Source of the DNA: Clostridium sporogenes
Lineage (GTDB): Bacteria; Bacillota; Clostridia; Clostridiales; Clostridiaceae
Direction of reading: 5' to 3'
NCBI RefSeq assembly: GCF_001020205.1
Contig: NZ_CP011663.1
Location: forward strand, 682,001-746,000
DNA length: 64,000 bases
Part shown: positions 16,457 through 24,519 of the stretch, one piece after another
Layout: the number at the start of each line of letters is the position of its first letter
How positions within the stretch are numbered: the stretch's first letter is position 1
Notes under the pieces: model-generated
Told to the model about the DNA's origin: nothing
Databases searched by the model: none
Seen by the model: only the letters and a program-made list of their open reading frames with translations
Translations under genes and position numbers: made by a program

Positions 16457-17869
16457 TTAATCCTGTTTATTTTCTAATATTTCATTTAAATCTATACTAT
16501 ATTTATTTATTTTTCTATATATAGTTGCTCTACTTATGCCTAATAATTCAGAAGCCTGTACTATATTTCCTTTACAATGAATTAGAGCTTTTTCAATGGC
16601 TTTATGTTCTAAAACATCTAATGGAACTATAGGATCTTCTCTTCCAATACAACAGCTATGGTGCTCATTTTTCATTAATTTGTTATTTAAAAATTTGTCT
16701 GTAATAATATTATCTTCACAAATATAGTAGCTTCTTTCTACTATATTTCTAAGTTCACGTACATTACCAGGCCAATGGTAAGCTTTAAGTTTATCCATAA
16801 ATTCAGGAGCTATTTTTTTAAAGTTGCCTGGATTTTTTATATTTAGTTTATCTACAAAACAATTGGTTAAGGCTTCAACATCCTCTGCCCTATCTTTTAA
16901 AGGAATGAGATGAACATTTATAACGTTTAACCTGTAATAAAGATCTCCTCTAAAATTTTTATTAGAAACTTCTTCTGATAAATTTCTATTAGTAGCTGCT
17001 AGTACTCGAATATCTATTTTCTTTTCGTGAGTGCCACCTACTCGCATTATTTTTAAGTTGTCTAGAACTCTTAATAGTTTAGATTGTATATCTAATGGTA
17101 ATTCTCCAATTTCATCTAAAAATATAGTTCCACCATCAGCCAGCTCAAATTTACCAGGATAACCACCTTTAGAAGCTCCTGTGAAAGCACCTTTTTCATA
17201 TCCAAATAATTCACTTTCCACTAATTCTCTAGGAATAGCAGCACAATTTACTGCAACAAAGGGACCGTTGCATCTATTGCTATGGTTATGAATAGCTTGA
17301 GCAAACAGCTCTTTACCAGTCCCACTATTACCATCAATTAAGATACTGCAATCAGATTCAGAAGCTTTTTTGGCTAATTCTATTATACTTTTCATTTTTT
17401 GATTTTTTGTTATTATATCATCAAAGGTATAGGAAGCTTTATAGCCAACTACATTGTTAACTAATTTATGTATATGTCTTGTATCTCTTATAGATACAAT
17501 AGCTCCTATAATAGAATCCTGAAACTTTACAGGCATTATATTTGTAATACATCTTATAGAGTTATTATTTATAAAAAAAGAGGAGTCTATGCTAAATTTG
17601 TGAATCCCTTTTTGTAGGCAATCTTCTATAAAGTTGAAATTTCTTATGATATCTTTTATGGAATATTTTTTTAATTTATCTTCTGTAGAATTTAATATGT
17701 TTAAACCCATGGTGTTTATTTTTAATATGTTATAATTTTTATCAATAAGAATAAGTCCTTCATAAGCTACATTAAAAGCTGTTTGAAGAACAGAAATAGA
17801 TAAAAACTTTTCACCGTTTTCATGAGAAAATAGGTCTTCTAAACACATATTATTATCGTAATTTACCAA
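16457..17869 (-). CDS. Sigma-54 dependent transcriptional activator (PAS-AAA+-Fis)
   Basis: 470 residues. An N-terminal PAS-like sensor (about 25-130) is followed by the AAA+ domain with Walker A DGNSGTGKE, the sigma-54 contact loop GAFTGA, Walker B GGTIFLDEIGELP and the R-finger region GDLYYRLNVI. The C-terminus is a Fis-type helix-turn-helix (NIVQASELLGISRATIYRKINKY). It should remodel sigma-54 RNA polymerase at an enhancer-dependent promoter. A TTG start at 17869 is chosen because GAGGTGA lies 6 bases before it; an upstream in-frame ATG at 17893 has no RBS. It lies downstream of nupC on the same strand. No -24/-12 promoter was recognised nearby. Confidence 0.93.
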   Translation of the reverse strand: MVNYDNNMCLEDLFSHENGEKFLSISVLQTAFNVAYEGLILIDKNYNILKINTMGLNILNSTEDKLKKYSIKDIIRNFNFIEDCLQKGIHKFSIDSSFFINNNSIRCITNIMPVKFQDSIIGAIVSIRDTRHIHKLVNNVVGYKASYTFDDIITKNQKMKSIIELAKKASESDCSILIDGNSGTGKELFAQAIHNHSNRCNGPFVAVNCAAIPRELVESELFGYEKGAFTGASKGGYPGKFELADGGTIFLDEIGELPLDIQSKLLRVLDNLKIMRVGGTHEKKIDIRVLAATNRNLSEEVSNKNFRGDLYYRLNVINVHLIPLKDRAEDVEALTNCFVDKLNIKNPGNFKKIAPEFMDKLKAYHWPGNVRELRNIVERSYYICEDNIITDKFLNNKLMKNEHHSCCIGREDPIVPLDVLEHKAIEKALIHCKGNIVQASELLGISRATIYRKINKYSIDLNEILENKQD

Positions 17870-18082
17870 AAAAATCACCTCAGTATTAATCATTGGTTCT
17901 AAAAATGTGATTAATTAAGTATAACATAAAATCGAATATATATTAAGAGCTCATGTATATATACAATGATTGAATAATTTTGGTGATGAAATTAAGAGAG
18001 GCTTTAACATTTGACAATTGAATAGGTTTCTCATATTGAAGTTGAGAAGAAAATGATTTGTTTTATCTAATATTTGATAATT

Positions 18083-18144
18083 AAATAAGTAAAAAGGTTA
18101 ATTTAAAATAGATTTAATTTTCAGATAACCTTTTTACTTATTTA
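18083..18144 (-). terminator. Long stem-loop after nupC
   Basis: AAATAAGTAAAAAGGTTA pairs with TAACCTTTTTACTTATTT, an 18-bp perfect stem with a ~25-base loop. It probably ends the nupC transcript before the regulator gene. Confidence 0.75.
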
Positions 18145-18196
18145 AAATAAAATTTTAGTTTAATAGAGAATTATTTTTATACAGAATTTATTTGTT

Positions 18197-19420
18197 CTAT
18201 ATTAATATTCCAGCAATACAAGCTGTTAAGAAGCTAGCTACTGTACCACCTACTAGTGCTTTAAAGCCAAGCTGAGCAATTTCACTTCTTCTTTTTGGCG
18301 CCAGTTCTCCTATACCACCTAGTTGTACTGCTATGGAACTGAAATTAGCAAATCCACATAGGGCGTAGGTTAGTATAGTTATTGTTCTTGGATTTAGCGT
18401 TCCTTGCTTTATAAGTGTTGATAAATTTGAATATGCTACGAATTCGTTTATAACAGTCTTTTGTCCAATAAGAGAACCAGCTGTTAACATATCCTGAGAG
18501 GGGATACCCATTACATAAGCAAAAGGAGCACAAATATAGCCTAATATATTTTCAAAGTTTAAGCCATTAATTCCAACTAAGTGTCCAATACCCTCTAAAC
18601 CTGCATTTAACATAGCGATTATAGCAACAAAAGCTATTAACATAGCTCCAACATTAAGAGCCATATGAAGACCTTCAGAGGCACCTCTAGCCGCTGCATC
18701 AATTACGTTCTTATCTAATTTTTCTACTTCACAATTAACGTTACCCTTAGTTACAGGTTCCTTCGTTTCAGGCACTATTATTTTTGCTGCCACAAAGGCT
18801 GCTGGTGCAGACATTATAGAGGCTGATAATAAGTGAGCTGAACTTATTCCCATACCTATATATCCAGCCATTACACTACCGGCTACTGTAGCCATTCCAC
18901 CAACCATAACAGAATGAAGTTCAGACCTTGTCATTTTTTCTATGTAAGGTTTTACTATTAAAGGAGCTTCAGTTTGTCCAACAAATATGTTTGCAGCAGC
19001 AGACAGAGATTCAGCACCGGAAGTTCCTAAAGTTTTAGCCATAAAATTAGCTATATGTTTTATTAAAAATTGCATAATACCTAAATAATATAGAACTGCC
19101 ATTAAAGATGAGAAAAATATAATAGTTGGCAATACTTGAAAAGCAAATATATACCCAAAACTATCCACATTGTTAACTAATCCGCCAAATAAAAACTCTG
19201 AACCATTTTTGGTAAACCCTAAAATAGCTGTAATAAAATCAGAAAGTTTTTCAAAAATTATTCTACCAATGGATGTCTTTAAAATTAAAAAAGCGAAAAT
19301 AAATTGAATAATAATTCCTGCAAAGACTAGTTTAAACCTAACCTTTTTCTTGTTTTCTGATATTAAATAACAGATACCTAAGAAAACAAAAATACCTATG
19401 AAACTTATAAATCTTTCCAT
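18197..19420 (-). CDS. nupC: NupC-family concentrative nucleoside transporter
   Basis: 407 residues with ~9-10 membrane segments. CNT family signatures are visible: the N-terminal gate region, SAAANIFVGQTEAPLIVKPYIEKMTRSELHSVMVGGMATVAGSVMAGYI, GASEGLHMALNVGAMLIAFVAIIAM and the C-terminal CGFANFSSIAVQLGGIGELAPKRRSEIAQLG. It imports nucleosides with Na+ or H+. RBS AGGAGG precedes ATG 19420. A strong promoter and an attenuator-like leader lie upstream (see 19479-19630). A sigma-54 activator gene follows; whether it controls nupC is not shown by the sequence. Confidence 0.94.
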   Translation of the reverse strand: MERFISFIGIFVFLGICYLISENKKKVRFKLVFAGIIIQFIFAFLILKTSIGRIIFEKLSDFITAILGFTKNGSEFLFGGLVNNVDSFGYIFAFQVLPTIIFFSSLMAVLYYLGIMQFLIKHIANFMAKTLGTSGAESLSAAANIFVGQTEAPLIVKPYIEKMTRSELHSVMVGGMATVAGSVMAGYIGMGISSAHLLSASIMSAPAAFVAAKIIVPETKEPVTKGNVNCEVEKLDKNVIDAAARGASEGLHMALNVGAMLIAFVAIIAMLNAGLEGIGHLVGINGLNFENILGYICAPFAYVMGIPSQDMLTAGSLIGQKTVINEFVAYSNLSTLIKQGTLNPRTITILTYALCGFANFSSIAVQLGGIGELAPKRRSEIAQLGFKALVGGTVASFLTACIAGILI

Positions 19421-19478
19421 AAAATCCTCCTTATTTTTTGTAAGTGAGTGCTATTAAATTGTAAAAAATAGCAAAAAT

Positions 19479-19600
19479 AAAAAGCCTTCACAATATGGAA
19501 GGCTTAAATATAAACACAATTCAGAAAAATCTAACATACGTATACATTTACAACCTTAATATTATAATAATATGAAGAAAAATTTACTTTTCTGAAAAAA
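19479..19600 (-). promoter_or_regulatory. Structured leader with terminator before nupC
   Basis: On the - strand the transcript begins near 19595. TTCAGAAAA (near 19595) can pair with TTTTCTGAA (near 19521) to enclose ~60 bases. A terminator follows: AAGCCTTC-CATATTGT-GAAGGCTT then TTTATTTTT (19504 down to ~19470). The nupC start is ~60 bases further on. A 6-bp segment AAGGTT in the enclosed region could pair with the AGCCTT arm as an antiterminator. No match to a riboswitch class that I recognise. Confidence 0.6.
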
Positions 19601-19601
19601 T

Positions 19602-19630
19602 ATTATAAAGATTTATATTATAAAAGTCAA
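19602..19630 (-). promoter_or_regulatory. Promoter of nupC
   Basis: On the - strand: TTGACT (19630-19625), 17-base spacer, TATAAT (19607-19602). A near-consensus sigma-A promoter. Confidence 0.85.
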
Positions 19631-19639
19631 TGGTTAATA

Positions 19640-20060
19640 TAGTAATTAGTGTCATAATTCAGTGGGATACGAGTATTATAAAGGGCTTGATATATTTAAA
19701 AATATTAATTATCAACCTATTTATTGGAAAGTATTTCATTTGTAGTATATATTATATTTTTAAAATAATGAAATTACAAAATTTAAAATATTTTCTGAAC
19801 TTATAAAGTAATCTTATAAGTACATATAAATAATGTTTTTTGTAGTATATTGTGATATGATATATCCAAATAAAGTAATTATTGGACTTGATTATAAAAA
19901 GTCATTGTTAAATATCATTGACATATAATATTATAAATATTATAATTTTGTAATAAGTTCAATAATTATTGATATTTACTGTATAAATTTTTAGACAATC
20001 ACTAATAATTGTAATAAACACTTTTATATAAGATCCATAAGGATTTTAAAGTATTTAGAT
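19640..20060. other. AT-rich divergent intergenic region
   Basis: About 420 bases between the nupC promoter and the asnS promoter. Very AT-rich, with stops in all frames. I see no gene or clear structured element. Confidence 0.5.
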
Positions 20061-20063
20061 TAT

Positions 20064-20091
20064 TTGAATTAAGTTCTAATTTATATAGAAT
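20064..20091 (+). promoter_or_regulatory. Probable promoter of asnS
   Basis: TTGAAT (20064-20069), 16-base spacer, TAGAAT (20086-20091), placing the start just before the T-box leader. Confidence 0.5.
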
Positions 20092-20109
20092 AATAAAATA
20101 TTCAACAAA

Positions 20110-20372
20110 AAACTATGAAAAGAAAAGTAGGTATAGATAATATTTTAAAGCGAGTGGATGATGGTGTAAGTTCCATAAATATGCTATATTGAAGAACATC
20201 TTGGAGTTTCTAACCGAAATTTTTTAAAGAGTAGGCTTAGAGGTTGCCAAAGCCTTATATTTGGATTGTATGATTATATAGAGTCATACTTTAAAGTTGG
20301 CCTTTTGGCAATTTGGGTGGTACCGCGGAATATATACCTTTCGTCCCTTTTGGGATGAAGGGTTTTTTTTAT
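20110..20372 (+). promoter_or_regulatory. T-box riboswitch (asparagine specifier)
   Basis: The conserved T-box sequence GGGTGGTACCGCG is at 20315-20327. Stem I contains GGTGTAAG and a specifier loop with AAC (20212-20214) followed by CGAAA, the Asn codon. The terminator CTTTCGTCCC/GGGATGAAGGG ends in T8 (20337-20372). Uncharged tRNA-Asn should favour the antiterminator and expression of asnS. Confidence 0.95.
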
Positions 20373-20406
20373 ATTATGAAATAAAATCCACAGAGGAGGA
20401 AAAAAC

Positions 20407-21798
20407 ATGGATATAACTTTAATAAAATCACTTTACAGAGAAACTGAAAAATACATGGATAAAGAAGTTAAAATTAATGGATGGGTAAGAACAGTAAGAG
20501 ATTCTAAAAACTTCGCTTTTGTAGAAGTAAATGACGGAAGTTTCTTTAAAAATGTTCAAATAATACTTGAGGCTTCTTTAGAAAATTTTAAAGAATTATG
20601 TAAAATGCCAATAAGTACATCAGTAGAAATAGAAGGGGTAATTCAAGCTACACCAAATGCAAAACAACCTTTTGAAATAAAGGCTACAAGAGTTTCAATA
20701 GAAGGTAAATCAAGCACAGATTACCCTCTACAAAAGAAAAGACATACTTTTGAATATTTAAGAACTATAGCTCATTTAAGACCAAGAAGTAATGCTTTCT
20801 CAGCAGTATTTAGAGTACGTTCTTTAGCTGCTTATGCAGTGCATAAATTTTTCCAAGAAAGAGGATTTGTTTATACAAATACTCCAATAATAACAGGTAG
20901 TGACTGCGAAGGCGCAGGAGAAATGTTCCAATTAACTACTATGGATTTAAACAATATACCAAAAACTGAAGAAGGAAAAATAGATTTTTCAAAGGATTTC
21001 TTTGGATCACCTGCAAACCTTACAGTAAGTGGTCAGCTTTCAGCAGAAACTTTTGCTTTAGCCTTTAGAAATGTATATACTTTTGGACCAACTTTTAGAG
21101 CAGAAAACTCAAATACTGCAAGACACGCATCAGAATTTTGGATGATAGAACCTGAAATGGCTTTTGCAGAACTTACAGATTACTTAGATAATGCAGAAGA
21201 TATGGTTAAGTTTGTAATAAACTATGTAATGGAAAATGCTCCAGAAGAAATGGCATTTTTCAATAGCTTCGTAGATAAAGGTTTATTTGATAGATTAGAT
21301 AACGTTATAAACTCTGATTTTAAGAGAATAACTTATACAGAAGCAGTAGAATTACTTCAAAAATCAGGAGCAAAATTCGATTATCCAGTAGAATGGGGAA
21401 TAGATCTTCAAACTGAACATGAAAGATATTTAACAGAACAAATATTTAAAAAACCAGTATTCGTAACAGATTATCCAAAGGATATAAAAGCTTTCTACAT
21501 GAGATTAAATGATGATGGAAAAACTGTTGCAGCAGCAGACTTACTTGTACCAGGAGTAGGAGAAATAATAGGTGGAAGCCAAAGGGAAGAAAGACTAGAT
21601 GTATTAGAAAAAAGAATGGAAGAATTAGACCTAAATAAAGAAGACTACTGGTGGTATTTAGAACTAAGAAAATATGGAGAAACTAAACATTCAGGATATG
21701 GTTTAGGTTTTGAAAGAATATTAATGTACATCACAGGAATGACTAATATAAGAGACGTAATACCATTCCCAAGAACACCAGGTTCTGCTGAATTTTAA
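20407..21798 (+). CDS. asnS: Asparaginyl-tRNA synthetase
   Basis: 463 residues, the normal length for bacterial AsnRS. An N-terminal OB-fold anticodon-binding domain (KINGWVRTVRDSKNFAFVEVNDGS, about 20-100) precedes a class II core. Motif 1 lies near IAHLRPRSNAFSAVFRVR, motif 2 is FRAENSNTARHASEFWMIEPEMAF, and motif 3 is HSGYGLGFERILMYITG near the C-terminus. It charges tRNA-Asn directly with asparagine. RBS GAGGAGG precedes the ATG. The T-box leader with an AAC specifier supports Asn rather than Asp specificity. Confidence 0.97.
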   Translation: MDITLIKSLYRETEKYMDKEVKINGWVRTVRDSKNFAFVEVNDGSFFKNVQIILEASLENFKELCKMPISTSVEIEGVIQATPNAKQPFEIKATRVSIEGKSSTDYPLQKKRHTFEYLRTIAHLRPRSNAFSAVFRVRSLAAYAVHKFFQERGFVYTNTPIITGSDCEGAGEMFQLTTMDLNNIPKTEEGKIDFSKDFFGSPANLTVSGQLSAETFALAFRNVYTFGPTFRAENSNTARHASEFWMIEPEMAFAELTDYLDNAEDMVKFVINYVMENAPEEMAFFNSFVDKGLFDRLDNVINSDFKRITYTEAVELLQKSGAKFDYPVEWGIDLQTEHERYLTEQIFKKPVFVTDYPKDIKAFYMRLNDDGKTVAAADLLVPGVGEIIGGSQREERLDVLEKRMEELDLNKEDYWWYLELRKYGETKHSGYGLGFERILMYITGMTNIRDVIPFPRTPGSAEF

Positions 21799-21826
21799 AA
21801 TAACACAATTTTATATAATAATAAAT

Positions 21827-21860
21827 AAAAAACAGGGTGCTGTAGGCATCCTGTTTTTAT
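21827..21860. terminator. Terminator between asnS and the ClpP-like gene
   Basis: AAAAACAGGGTGC pairs with GCATCCTGTTTTT around a short loop. A and T runs on both sides suit both convergent genes. Confidence 0.9.
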
Positions 21861-21905
21861 TTATTGTATATATATGTTTTATTAATAGAGCATCACTAAA
21901 TTTAT

Positions 21906-22502
21906 TTAATTATTTAACTCAGAGTGGCTTGATATTACTTTATTAACTATACCATATTTTATAGCATCATTAGAGCTTAACCAATAATTCCTATCGGTGT
22001 CTTTTTCAACTTTTTCTAGTGGTTGACCAGTAGCCTCACTTATAATTGTATTAATTCTTTTGCGAACTCTTAATATTTCTTCAGCTTCAATACCTATGTC
22101 TGTAGCTTGACCATTAAAGCCTCCTAATGGTTGATGAATCATATATCTTGTATTAGGAAGAGAATATCTATTTTCTTTATCAGCTGCAAGGTAAATTGTT
22201 ATGCCTGCACTTGCTACCCAACCTGTGCCTATCATAATAACTTTTGGTTTGATGAATTTTATCATATCATGTATTGTATCTCCAGCTTCAACATGTCCAC
22301 CTTGACTATTTATAAATATTTTAATAGGCTCATCTCCCATTTCTTCAAGAATTAACAGTTGAGTAATTACCTTTTCAGCTAAAGGTTGGTTAATTTCACC
22401 AGAAATAACAATAGTTCTTGATTTTAACAATTTTTCCATTACTATATTTGGGGTTTCTTTTGATTTTCCTTCTTTTTCATTCTCATTACCATAAAAAATC
22501 AT
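21906..22502 (-). CDS. ClpP-like serine protease (stand-alone paralog)
   Basis: 198 residues with a ClpP fold. Catalytic residues appear intact: Ser in GWVASAG (S99), His in YMIHQPLGG (H123) and Asp in EKDTDRNYWLSSNDA (D168). Differences from housekeeping ClpP are FINSQGGHVEAG instead of the usual INSPGG, ASAG instead of ASMG, and a polar N-terminus (MIFYGNENEKEGKSKE) that departs from the usual axial-loop sequence. It normally forms a barrel fed by an AAA+ unfoldase. No clpX, clpC or tig gene is adjacent, so it is probably an alternative ClpP. RBS GAGGAAC precedes the ATG. Confidence 0.88.
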   Translation of the reverse strand: MIFYGNENEKEGKSKETPNIVMEKLLKSRTIVISGEINQPLAEKVITQLLILEEMGDEPIKIFINSQGGHVEAGDTIHDMIKFIKPKVIMIGTGWVASAGITIYLAADKENRYSLPNTRYMIHQPLGGFNGQATDIGIEAEEILRVRKRINTIISEATGQPLEKVEKDTDRNYWLSSNDAIKYGIVNKVISSHSELNN

Positions 22503-22887
22503 AATATTTGTTCCTCCTCTAATTTAAATATAGTTTAATGTATTAAATAAATATATTTATTTAAATATGATACTACTTTTATATAACTATAATATCATGA
22601 ATGAGACATATTTCAAAAATATTTAAATATTTCATATTTTAATAAAAAACTTTAATTATACTATAAATATATATTTTAATATAACATTTTTGTGAGTTAG
22701 GGAGAATATATTTTCTGCTATTATATTAATTGGCATATTATAGGTAAAATATACAATTATAATATAAAATAGGTCAGGTGGAAGAAGCTAGAATAATATA
22801 AATTATTATAAGTAGATAGGAGAAAAATATTTAAAGGAATTCAAAAGATGACAATAAAGTTTTTTATGAGAATAGGTATATAAATTA
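22503..22887. other. AT-rich divergent intergenic region
   Basis: About 385 bases before the PadR promoter. It has no ORF of note and no strong hairpin; presumably it holds the clpP-like promoter on the - strand. Confidence 0.45.
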
Positions 22888-22948
22888 TTGATAAGTATAT
22901 CATTTAATGATATACTATATTTAATGGTATATCATTAAATGATATATA
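22888..22948 (+). promoter_or_regulatory. PadR promoter with two palindromic operators
   Basis: TTGATA (22888-22893), 17-base spacer, TATACT (22911-22916). The spacer and -10 box form a perfect 23-base palindrome AGTATATCATT-T-AATGATATACT (22894-22916). A second copy, GGTATATCATTAAATGATAT (from 22926), lies over the start of the transcript. Autorepression by the adjacent PadR protein is the simplest reading. Confidence 0.82.
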
Positions 22949-22987
22949 TAGTTTGGTGGTATATAAGAATATAGAAAGGAGAATTTT

Positions 22988-23308
22988 ATGTCAAGGAAAG
23001 ATTCTATTAATACTGGTGAGCTAACAGATTCTGCTTTTTATATTTTATCTAGTGTTATTGAAAAAAAGCATGGATACCTAATTATGAAAACTATTGAGAA
23101 GTTTACTAATAATGAAGTTACTATTGGACCGGCATCTCTTTATACAACACTTAAAAAACTTTTGAAAGCAGGACTAGTGGAATTAAATTCTAATGTAGAT
23201 GAAAACAAGAAAGTTTATAGGATAACAGATAAAGGAAAAGAAATGCTTATAAAAGAAATAAATCGTAAAAAACAGATGATTACCTTTGCTGAAAATTTTT
23301 TGAAGTAG
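22988..23308 (+). CDS. PadR family transcriptional regulator
   Basis: 106 residues: a winged helix of the PadR type (DSAFYILSSVIEKKHGYLIMKTIEKFTNNEVTIGPASLYTTLKKLLKAGLVE, then a KKVYRITDKGKEML wing). The C-terminal dimerisation part is short, as in the small PadR-s2 subfamily. It sits behind a promoter with two identical-type palindromes and is followed at once by a DUF2812 gene, a very common pairing. Ligand unknown. Confidence 0.93.
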   Translation: MSRKDSINTGELTDSAFYILSSVIEKKHGYLIMKTIEKFTNNEVTIGPASLYTTLKKLLKAGLVELNSNVDENKKVYRITDKGKEMLIKEINRKKQMITFAENFLK

Positions 23309-23323
23309 AAAGGAATGATATCT

Positions 23324-23860
23324 ATGAAAAATAAATATGTAATGATCGGTGGATTTGCATTTAGTGAAGAAAGTGATATGGAAAAACTAAGAAATTATGC
23401 AAAAAATGGATGGATATTAGAAAGTATAGTAGGAGGATTTTTTTATAAGTTAAGAAAAGATGAACCTCAAGATATAATATATAGTTTAGATTATCAAACA
23501 GATGTAAATGAAGAATATTTTCATATGTTTAAAGAGGCAGGATGGAATATTGTTATTTCTTTAGGCAATGAAATGCATATTTTTTCAGCACAATACGGCA
23601 CTAAACCTATTTATAGTGATTTTGAATCAAATTTAGGTAAATATATATCAATGCAAAACACAGTAGGAAAATCATCAATTTATTCTTTAATTGTAGGTAT
23701 AATATTAATAATTTTATCATTTTTTATAAATAACATTTTTTTAACCGGATTATTATTAATAGATTTTATTGTATTTATATTTAGCTTTATGCCCTATGTA
23801 GCTTATAGTTATAGAATCAAAAAAATGAAAAAATATAATAAAAATAAAAAAAATTTATAG
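23324..23860 (+). CDS. DUF2812 domain membrane protein
   Basis: 178 residues. The first ~110 form the DUF2812 domain (YVMIGGFAFSEESDMEKLRNYAKNGWILESIV, FKEAGWNIVISLGNEMHIF), followed by two membrane helices (about 125-165) and a Lys-rich tail. Start ATG 23324 is preferred; an in-frame ATG at 23315 lies directly against the RBS AGAAAGGA. DUF2812 genes often follow PadR genes and are thought to be part of envelope-stress or antibiotic-response modules; the molecular role is unknown. Confidence 0.85.
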   Translation: MKNKYVMIGGFAFSEESDMEKLRNYAKNGWILESIVGGFFYKLRKDEPQDIIYSLDYQTDVNEEYFHMFKEAGWNIVISLGNEMHIFSAQYGTKPIYSDFESNLGKYISMQNTVGKSSIYSLIVGIILIILSFFINNIFLTGLLLIDFIVFIFSFMPYVAYSYRIKKMKKYNKNKKNL

Positions 23861-23872
23861 TACACAAAATAG

Positions 23873-23912
23873 CCTAAACTGCCTATAGAGTAGTTTAGGT
23901 ATTTATTTTCTA
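23873..23912 (+). terminator. Terminator after the DUF2812 gene
   Basis: CCTAAACT pairs with AGTTTAGG around an 11-base loop, followed by a T-rich stretch. Confidence 0.7.
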
Positions 23913-23972
23913 ATATTTAATAATTTCTTCTTTATAATAGAATTCTCATAATATAATATGCATAAAAAGTAT

Positions 23973-24041
23973 ACCACTTATATGTAATAACTGACCACTT
24001 ACAATTTTCATATTTACATGGCAAAACACAGTTAATATAAT
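23973..24041 (+). promoter_or_regulatory. LytTR-type direct repeats and promoter
   Basis: Two identical octamers ACCACTTA at 23973-23980 and 23994-24001 are spaced 21 bases, two helical turns. A weak promoter follows: TTTACA (24013-24018), 17-base spacer, TATAAT (24036-24041). LytTR proteins bind direct repeats at this spacing, usually just upstream of a weak -35 box, so autoactivation by the gene at 24063 is likely. Confidence 0.7.
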
Positions 24042-24062
24042 AAAAAAGTAGGGAGTGAAAAT

Positions 24063-24518
24063 ATGAAAATAAGTATTGAAGTAGATAATGAAATTAAAGA
24101 AAATGAAGTTATTATTAGATGTAGTGAACTAAGCGAAGATGTTAAAAATATTGAAATTATGCTTAACGATATGTTGTCACACAAAAAACAGATAACTTTT
24201 TATAGAGGTGATACTGAGTATTATCTTTCTTTAGAAGAAATTTTATTTTTTGAAACTGAAGGAAATGGTATTGGTGCACATACTATTGATAATATATACA
24301 ATGTAAAGTATAAGCTTTACGAACTTGAAGAATTTTTACCAGGATATTTTATGAGAGTTTCAAAATCCACAATTTTAAATACAAATCATATTTACTCCAT
24401 AACACGTAGAATATCATCATCAAGTAAGGTTGAATTTCAAAATACTCACAAACAAGTATATGTTTCAAGATATTATTATAAACCATTAAAAATTAAATTA
24501 TTAGAAAAGAGGAAATGA
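24063..24518 (+). CDS. LytTR family DNA-binding regulator (no receiver domain)
   Basis: 151 residues. The C-terminal ~100 form a LytTR domain (YYLSLEEILFFETEGNGIGAHTID, LEEFLPGYFMRVSKSTILNTNHIYSI), and the N-terminal 50 residues (MKISIEVDNEIKENEVIIRC) are the short domain seen in stand-alone LytTR regulators. There is no phosphorylation receiver, so activity is probably controlled by a partner membrane protein. The gene is one base apart from the LiaF-like gene, which fits a LytTR regulatory pair. Confidence 0.9.
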   Translation: MKISIEVDNEIKENEVIIRCSELSEDVKNIEIMLNDMLSHKKQITFYRGDTEYYLSLEEILFFETEGNGIGAHTIDNIYNVKYKLYELEEFLPGYFMRVSKSTILNTNHIYSITRRISSSSKVEFQNTHKQVYVSRYYYKPLKIKLLEKRK

Positions 24519-24519
24519 G

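Noticed and set aside
18345..18533. 62-residue frame inside nupC on the same strand
   Set aside because: Different frame within a strongly supported gene, no RBS, low-complexity Cys/Tyr-rich translation.
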